64,000 nt of DNA. It comes from Prevotella sp. DNF00663 (GTDB taxonomy: Bacteria; Bacteroidota; Bacteroidia; Bacteroidales; Bacteroidaceae). Below, piece by piece: positions 58,887 to 64,000 of the stretch. The number at the start of each line of letters is the position of its first letter. Position 1 is the first letter of the stretch. The stretch is taken from the NCBI RefSeq assembly GCF_001553265.1, contig NZ_KQ960590.1, positions 17,678-81,677 on the forward strand, in the 5' to 3' direction. The position numbers and the translations under genes are program-made. The notes beneath the pieces were generated by a model. That model saw only the letters and a list, made by a program, of their open reading frames with translations. It did not search any database and had not been told where the DNA came from.

Positions 58887-59677
58887 GAATACGTTGGAAG
58901 AAAACGCTCACCATCGTTCTGGATATTGTACTAGCTGCATATTTGGGACTCGCTTTCACCGCTTTTAACAAGCCCGATGAAACAGTCCACGTGTGTACGA
59001 AGGTTAGTATCGACATCAAAGATGAGGCTACCAACGGCTTTATAGACACAAAGGAAATCAAAAAGCGATTGGAACACTACCATCTCTATCCTTTGGAGAA
59101 GCCTATACGTTACATTGATGCACGCAAGATAGAAGAAACTTTAAAGTCCAGCCCGTTCGTTAAGACGGCCGAATGTTACAAGACACAAGACGGACAAGTA
59201 TGCATTAGCATCACCCAACGGTTGCCGGTCATCCGTATTAAATCGGAAAGAGGCGATGATTATTACCTAGATGATAAAAACTGTATCATGCCTAACTCGC
59301 ATTATACATCCAATCTCATCATCGCAACTGGCCACATCAACCGTCTGTTCGCGACTAAATATGTCGCCACACTTGGCAAGATGATGATGGAAAACGACCT
59401 CTGGCGCAACCAAATAGAGCAAATCAACGTGCTGCCAAACCTTGGTATTGAGTTGATACCACGCATTGGCGACCACGTCATCTACATAGGCCAACTGCCC
59501 GAAGGCAAAACAGCTACCGACCGAGAGCAGCTTGTAAGAGACTATGTAACAAAGAAGATGAATCGCTTGGAGAAGTTCTATCGCCACGGACTATCCCAAG
59601 CCGGTTGGAACAAATACTCCTATATAAACTTGGAGCTCGACAACCAAATAATCTGTAAAAGAAGAATGTTGAATTGA
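58883..59677 (+). CDS. ftsQ: Cell division protein FtsQ
   Basis: A 264-residue single-pass division protein. It starts at GTG (58883), overlapping the murC TGA, which implies translational coupling. One helix (TLTIVLDIVLAAYLGLAF, about 8-26), then a POTRA-like domain (about 35-110, IDIKDEATNGFIDTKEIKKRL) and a beta domain. It links FtsL/FtsB-type proteins to FtsW-FtsI. Identified by topology, POTRA pattern and position between murC and ftsA. Confidence 0.9.
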   Translation: MRIRWKKTLTIVLDIVLAAYLGLAFTAFNKPDETVHVCTKVSIDIKDEATNGFIDTKEIKKRLEHYHLYPLEKPIRYIDARKIEETLKSSPFVKTAECYKTQDGQVCISITQRLPVIRIKSERGDDYYLDDKNCIMPNSHYTSNLIIATGHINRLFATKYVATLGKMMMENDLWRNQIEQINVLPNLGIELIPRIGDHVIYIGQLPEGKTATDREQLVRDYVTKKMNRLEKFYRHGLSQAGWNKYSYINLELDNQIICKRRMLN

Positions 59678-59692
59678 TAAGAATATAAACCT

Positions 59693-61156
59693 ATGGCAGA
59701 ATTTATTGTAGCTATCGAATTGGGATCATCAAAGATCACCGGCATCGCAGGCAGAAAGAACCTCGATGGAAGCATTTCGGTGCTCGCTGTAGTAAAAGAA
59801 GACTCCACAGCATGCATCAGAAAGGGCGTAGTCTACAACATAGATAAGACTATGCAGTGCTTGACTAACATCATAGCACGACTCAAAACCACTCTCAAAT
59901 CAGAGATTGCTTATGTATATGTGGGCGTTGGTGGACAATCCATCCGCAGTATCCGGAACAACATTGCAAAAGACTTTGTAGAGGAAACCATCATCACGCA
60001 GGAGATGGTAAACGAACTCATGGATACCAATCGCAACATGGAATACCCCGACCAACAGATACTTGACGCTGCCACACAGGAGTATAAGGTAGACCAACAA
60101 CTACAACTCGACCCCGTAGGTATACAGTGTCGCCGACTAGAGGGCAACTTCCTCAACATCATTTGGCGCAATTCATACTATCGCAACCTCAACAAATGCT
60201 TTGAAAAGTCGGGAATTGCCATAGCCGACATGTATCTTTCGCCATTGGTTTTAGCCGATAGTGTACTCACAGAAGCAGAGAAACGTACCGGTTGCGTGCT
60301 TGTTGACCTAGGCGCAGACACCACTACCGTATCAGTATACTTCAAGAATATACTCCGCCACTTGGCAGTTATTCCACTCGGTAGCAACAATATCACCAAG
60401 GATATCACCTCTCTCCAGATGGAAGACAAGGATGCTGAGCGCATGAAATTGAAGTATGGAAGCGCTTATACCGACAATGCCGACATCGATACTACCCTCA
60501 TGCTGCCCATCGATCAAGACCGTCAGGTAGAGAACCGGCGCTTCGTTGAGATGGTAGAAGGTCGAATTGAGGAAATCATCGAGAATGTTTGGTATCAGGT
60601 TCCGAGCGAGTTTACCGACAAACTATTGGGCGGAATCGTCCTCACCGGTGGCGGTTCAAACATGAAGAACATTGATGTGGCCTTCCGTAAGTACACTCAT
60701 ATTGAGAAGATACGCATTGCCAAGTTCGTCACCACAACTATCAATTCAAGCAATAGCGACATCAATGCCAAGGATGGAACCATGAATACCGCGCTTGCCT
60801 TGCTGGTTAAGGGCGATATGAACTGCGCCGGAAAAGAGATTTCAAGCGATCTTTTTGGCACATCAGAACCTATAACAGCGGCTACAAGCACCACGCTGCA
60901 TACGCCGGATGACATCAAAAAGTCGCGCGATCCGAACGAAATAGCCGGTACAGGCGTTGTCCTCACTCCCACAGAAAAGGAGAAAGCCGAGGAAGAAGCA
61001 CGTAGAAAACGCCTTGAGAGAGAGGCTGCTGAGCGCAAAGCTGCCGAAGAAGAGGCTGAACGCATTGCCAAAGAGAAGCGCGAAAACAGCACTCTCCACA
61101 AGATGGGACGCAATCTTAAGAAGTTCTTCCAGACCATGGTAGCCGAAGACGAATAA
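59693..61156 (+). CDS. ftsA: Cell division protein FtsA (actin-like FtsZ membrane tether)
   Basis: Polymerises on the membrane and anchors FtsZ. The 487-residue protein has the actin-fold phosphate motifs FIVAIELGSSKITGIAG, CVLVDLGADTTTVSVY and IVLTGGGSNMKNID. After residue about 420 comes a highly charged helix (EEEARRKRLEREAAERKAAE), then a terminal amphipathic helix (HKMGRNLKKFFQTMVAEDE) that should insert in the membrane. The charged spacer is longer than in E. coli. Confidence 0.95.
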   Translation: MAEFIVAIELGSSKITGIAGRKNLDGSISVLAVVKEDSTACIRKGVVYNIDKTMQCLTNIIARLKTTLKSEIAYVYVGVGGQSIRSIRNNIAKDFVEETIITQEMVNELMDTNRNMEYPDQQILDAATQEYKVDQQLQLDPVGIQCRRLEGNFLNIIWRNSYYRNLNKCFEKSGIAIADMYLSPLVLADSVLTEAEKRTGCVLVDLGADTTTVSVYFKNILRHLAVIPLGSNNITKDITSLQMEDKDAERMKLKYGSAYTDNADIDTTLMLPIDQDRQVENRRFVEMVEGRIEEIIENVWYQVPSEFTDKLLGGIVLTGGGSNMKNIDVAFRKYTHIEKIRIAKFVTTTINSSNSDINAKDGTMNTALALLVKGDMNCAGKEISSDLFGTSEPITAATSTTLHTPDDIKKSRDPNEIAGTGVVLTPTEKEKAEEEARRKRLEREAAERKAAEEEAERIAKEKRENSTLHKMGRNLKKFFQTMVAEDE

Positions 61157-61187
61157 CATATTAGACTCATACATAAAGAAAGATATT

Positions 61188-62501
61188 ATGCCAGATAACA
61201 GAGAAATACTGGATTTCGGGGAACCCGAAAAGTCCAACAGCATCATTAAAGTAATCGGTGTTGGTGGTGGTGGCGGCAACGCAGTGAACCATATGTATCG
61301 CGAAGGCATCCATGATGTGTCGTTCGTACTCTGCAATACCGACAATCAAGCACTCAACGACTCGCCTGTTCCCGTGCATCTGCAACTGGGAAAAGAAGGC
61401 CTTGGTGCCGGTAACAAGCCTGCCAAAGCGCGTCAAGCAGCCGAAGAGACACTGGATGAAATCAATAATATGCTCTCCGATGGTACCAAAATGGCATTCA
61501 TCACAGCCGGTATGGGCGGTGGAACCGGTACAGGTGCAGCCCCCGTCATTGCTCGTGTGTCCAAAGAAATGGGCATCTTGACAGTCGGCATCGTGACCAT
61601 TCCGTTCCGCTTTGAGGGCGATAGAAAGATAGACCAAGCACTCGATGGCGTAGAGGAAATGGCTAAACACGTAGACGCTTTGCTCGTTATCAACAACGAA
61701 CGGCTACGCGAAATCTATCCGGAACTGACTGTCCTCGACGCTTTTGGCAAAGCCGACGACACACTAAGCATCGCAGCCAAGAGCATCGCAGAGATTATTA
61801 CAAACCACGGACTCATCAACCTCGACTTCAACGATGTAAAGACAGTGCTGAAAGATGGTGGTGTTGCTATCATGAGCACGGGATATGGCGAAGGCGAAGG
61901 ACGCGTCAAGAAAGCGATAGATGATGCTCTCAACTCCCCATTACTCAACGATAACGACATCTTTAATTCCAAGAAAATACTGCTCAGCATCAACTTCTGC
62001 AACGAGAAGAACGATAACTCAGGCCTCATGATGGAAGAGATGAACGATGTCAACGAGTTCATGAGCAAGTTCGATAGCAACTTCGAGATTAAGTGGGGAC
62101 TCGCTATTGATCCTGAATTAGGCAAGAAGGTGAAGGTAACCATCCTCGCTACAGGCTTCGGTATAGAAGATGTGGACGGTATGGACAGTCACATCAAGAA
62201 ACACACACAGGAAGAAGCGCGTCGAATAGCCGAAGAAGAAGAGAAGGCAGCAGAGCGTCGTGACCGTCGGGCAAGGTACTATGCTGTCGACGGAAAGAAC
62301 ACTCAATTCAAGCGCCGGCCACATATTTTCCTCTTCCATCCGGAAGAATTGGACAACGAGGACGTCATCTTGGCCGTAGAGACCACACCTACCTACAAGC
62401 GTACAAGACAGATGCTGGAAGCTATTCGCAGCCAAGTTCCAACCACAGAGGAAAAAGAAGATAATGCCATCGAGACACCGGGCATTATCAGTTTCACATA
62501 A
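61188..62501 (+). CDS. ftsZ: Cell division protein FtsZ
   Basis: Tubulin-like GTPase that forms the division ring. The 437-residue protein has IKVIGVGGGGGNAVNHMY (about 20-37), the tubulin signature ITAGMGGGTGTGAAPVIA, and LLVINNERLREIYP. The C-terminal linker is short and Arg/Glu-rich, followed by ETTPTYKRTRQMLEAI and a tail ending GIISFT; the typical proteobacterial tail peptide is absent, which seems usual for this phylum. Confidence 0.96.
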   Translation: MPDNREILDFGEPEKSNSIIKVIGVGGGGGNAVNHMYREGIHDVSFVLCNTDNQALNDSPVPVHLQLGKEGLGAGNKPAKARQAAEETLDEINNMLSDGTKMAFITAGMGGGTGTGAAPVIARVSKEMGILTVGIVTIPFRFEGDRKIDQALDGVEEMAKHVDALLVINNERLREIYPELTVLDAFGKADDTLSIAAKSIAEIITNHGLINLDFNDVKTVLKDGGVAIMSTGYGEGEGRVKKAIDDALNSPLLNDNDIFNSKKILLSINFCNEKNDNSGLMMEEMNDVNEFMSKFDSNFEIKWGLAIDPELGKKVKVTILATGFGIEDVDGMDSHIKKHTQEEARRIAEEEEKAAERRDRRARYYAVDGKNTQFKRRPHIFLFHPEELDNEDVILAVETTPTYKRTRQMLEAIRSQVPTTEEKEDNAIETPGIISFT

Positions 62502-62523
62502 ATCAGATAAAAAAGGAGATATC

Positions 62524-62973
62524 ATGGCACTATTTGAACAAATTAGTGAGGACATTAAGAACGCAATGAAAGCACGCGACAAGGTGCGTCTCAACACCTT
62601 ACGCAACGTCAAGAAAGTATTCTTAGAGGCAGTCACAGCCCCCGGAGCTAACGAGACATTGGAAGATTCCGATGCTTTGAAGATTATCACCAAGTTGGCT
62701 AAGCAAGGCAAAGAGACCGCTAAGACTTATATAGACAACAACCGTCAAGACCTAGCCGATGAGGAATTGGCACAGGTATCCGTGCTCGAAGAGTACCTGC
62801 CTAAGCAACTTTCCGAAGCCGAAATCACCGAAGTCGTAAAAGCCATCATCGCTTCTACCGGTGCCGAAGGCATGAAAGACATGGGTAAGGTAATGGGTAT
62901 AGCCAGCAAGCAAATGGCCGGTAAAGCCGACGGAAAAATCATTTCGCAAATCGTAAAAGGCTTATTGGGATAA
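62524..62973 (+). CDS. yqeY: GatB/YqeY domain protein
   Basis: A 149-residue helical protein related to the tRNA-binding tail of GatB. The frame is open to 62464 inside ftsZ, but the ATG at 62524 (MALFEQISEDIKNAMKARDK) is the standard start. Motifs: RLNTLRNVKKVFLEA, YIDNNRQDLADEELAQVSVLEEYLPKQLS-type core and GKVMGIASKQMAGKADGKII. Exact role is unsettled; it may bind tRNA. Lies 22 bases after ftsZ and 36 before rhaD. Confidence 0.92.
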   Translation: MALFEQISEDIKNAMKARDKVRLNTLRNVKKVFLEAVTAPGANETLEDSDALKIITKLAKQGKETAKTYIDNNRQDLADEELAQVSVLEEYLPKQLSEAEITEVVKAIIASTGAEGMKDMGKVMGIASKQMAGKADGKIISQIVKGLLG

Positions 62974-63009
62974 TCCCCACAGCCTAAATATTCTTTTAAG
63001 CCACGAACA

Positions 63010-63819
63010 ATGACATCTATTCTAGAAAGAAAACCGGCTCTCAAACGCGAGATTGACAACATAGCCGAGGTAGCCGGATACCTCTGGCAGAACGGTTGGG
63101 CAGAACGCAATGGCGGTAATATCACCGTCAACATCACCGATTTGGTAGACGACGAAATTCGCAGTATGCCCGCCATCAGCGACCCTGTATCGTTCGGAAC
63201 AACGCTTCCTCACCTCAAAAGTTGCTATTTCTACTGCAAAGGTACGGGTAAACGCATGCGCGACTTGGCTCGCTGGCCTATGGAGAATGGCTCCATCGTC
63301 CGCATTACCGACGATTGTGCGCACTACGAAATCATTGCCGACAATCCCATAAAGCCCACTTCAGAGATAAGTTCCCACCTTTCGGTACACAACCGCAACC
63401 TAGAAAAGGGCAACGGATATAAAGCAGTGGTTCATACCCACCCCATTGAGTTGGTTGCCATGAGCCATAACGACAAGTTCTTGCAAAAGGATTATATGAC
63501 CAAACTACTATGGAGCATGATTCCGGAGACCAAGGCTTTCTGTCCATTAGGCCTCGGTATTGTACCCTACAAGATTTCCGGAAGTCTCGAACTGGCCAAT
63601 GCCACTCTCGAACAGCTCGAAGAATACGACGTCGTGATGTGGGAAAAACATGGCGTATTGGCGCAAGGTCCCGACGTCATGCAGGCTTTCGACCAAATCG
63701 ACGTACTCTCCAAGAGTGCCAAGATATACATCAGCGCACGCTGTATGGGCTTTGAACCCGACGGCATGAGCGACGAACAGATGCAGGAACTCACCGATGT
63801 GTTCCATCTGCCAAAGTAG
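63010..63819 (+). CDS. rhaD: L-rhamnulose-1-phosphate aldolase
   Basis: Cleaves L-rhamnulose 1-phosphate to dihydroxyacetone phosphate and L-lactaldehyde. The 269-residue class II aldolase has the substrate-phosphate region GWAERNGGNITVNI, zinc ligands in VVHTHPIELVAMSH, and MWEKHGVLAQGPD with the third zinc His. Length and motifs match RhaD. It is isolated from the other rhamnose genes (rhaA, rhaB, rhaT), at least in this window, and ends the run of dcw-linked genes at a strong terminator. Confidence 0.92.
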   Translation: MTSILERKPALKREIDNIAEVAGYLWQNGWAERNGGNITVNITDLVDDEIRSMPAISDPVSFGTTLPHLKSCYFYCKGTGKRMRDLARWPMENGSIVRITDDCAHYEIIADNPIKPTSEISSHLSVHNRNLEKGNGYKAVVHTHPIELVAMSHNDKFLQKDYMTKLLWSMIPETKAFCPLGLGIVPYKISGSLELANATLEQLEEYDVVMWEKHGVLAQGPDVMQAFDQIDVLSKSAKIYISARCMGFEPDGMSDEQMQELTDVFHLPK

Positions 63820-63845
63820 GATTTAGAAGCATAGAAATAACAGAG

Positions 63846-63885
63846 AAGGCATGATAGGATGTAAGTGTACATCTTATCATGCCTT
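63846..63885 (+). terminator. Intrinsic terminator of rhaD
   Basis: AAGGCATGATAGGATGTA (63846-63863) pairs with TACATCTTATCATGCCTT (63868-63885) with one G-T wobble and an AGTG loop, followed by TACTTTTTCC. Confidence 0.85.
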
Positions 63886-63894
63886 TACTTTTTC

Positions 63895-63990
63895 CAAATT
63901 CAAAGACTTATAAAAGCAAAAAACTAAAGACTTATCCAGCAACTGAACCGCTCATGAACTCAAAAACTTATAATCGGAAAATTAGATTGT
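63895..63990. repeat. Degenerate AGACTTATAAA/CTAAAGACTTA strings at the window end
   Basis: Copies of AAAGACTTATAAAAGC, ACTAAAGACTTATCC, ATGAACTCAAAAACTTATAATC resemble the string ACTTATAAACTAAAAGACTTA at 2446-2466, left of the foldback element. The gene-free stretch continues past the window. Confidence 0.4.
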
Positions 63991-64000
63991 GCAATTTTAC

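Overview
The window comes from a Bacteroidota genome, most likely order Bacteroidales (Bacteroides/Prevotella-like). The evidence is a SusC/SusD pair, several signal-peptide glycoside hydrolases, a glycine-lipid acyltransferase pair, promoters of the TTTG / TAnnTTTG type typical of this phylum, weak or absent Shine-Dalgarno sequences, and a dcw cluster in the Bacteroidales order. The species cannot be named from the sequence alone. No rRNA, tRNA, CRISPR array, insertion sequence, prophage or plasmid function was recognised.

Layout. 1-3.4 kb: the end of an unknown protein, a TolB-like lipoprotein with a CXXCH motif, decayed and repetitive DNA, and a small lipocalin-like lipoprotein. 3.4-7.7 kb: a GH36 alpha-galactosidase diverging from a leucine-rich-repeat lipoprotein, with a 13-bp inverted repeat between them. 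7.8-18.1 kb: a tightly packed operon of CbiK-like chelatase, SusC, SusD, beta-rich lipoprotein, M16 peptidase and ChaN-like protein. It is best read as an uptake and processing system for a tetrapyrrole (heme or corrinoid) and is the most interesting functional unit here. 18.3-19.4 kb: lpxH and a DUF59 gene. 19.5-27.3 kb: a tricorn-like S41 protease, GH3 and GH92, all on the minus strand. 27.6-28.6 kb: a BASS-type transporter.

28.6-35.3 kb is a minus-strand cell-envelope group: HAD phosphatase, UbiA-type phosphoribosyltransferase, two acyltransferase-3 proteins and an EptA-like phosphoethanolamine transferase, with trpS upstream. 35.6-37.0 kb: a metallophosphoesterase and a small MGMT-family protein. 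37.1-39.6 kb: pta-ackA, followed by an in-frame remnant of a GH3 tail directly after the ackA stop. 39.7-45.9 kb: a DUF2156-GNAT fusion, folP-cdaA, a small membrane-anchored protein, and glsA-glsB for glycine lipids.

46.2-62.5 kb is the division and cell-wall (dcw) cluster: mraZ, rsmH, ftsL, ftsI, murE, mraY, murD, ftsW, murG, murC, ftsQ, ftsA, ftsZ. Three TGG(G/A)G boxes at exact 10-bp steps precede mraZ. The order is compact except for a repeat-filled 429-bp gap between ftsW and murG. yqeY and an isolated rhaD follow and end at a strong terminator.

The intergenic spaces carry degenerate short repeats of at least three kinds: palindromic GCAGCAATGCTGC units in tandem at five loci, GTCTACTTGTTTAC-like strings, and GGAGTTA/TAACTCC inverted repeats. 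These are the most unusual non-coding feature. Gene functions are assigned by reading protein motifs; no database search was run.
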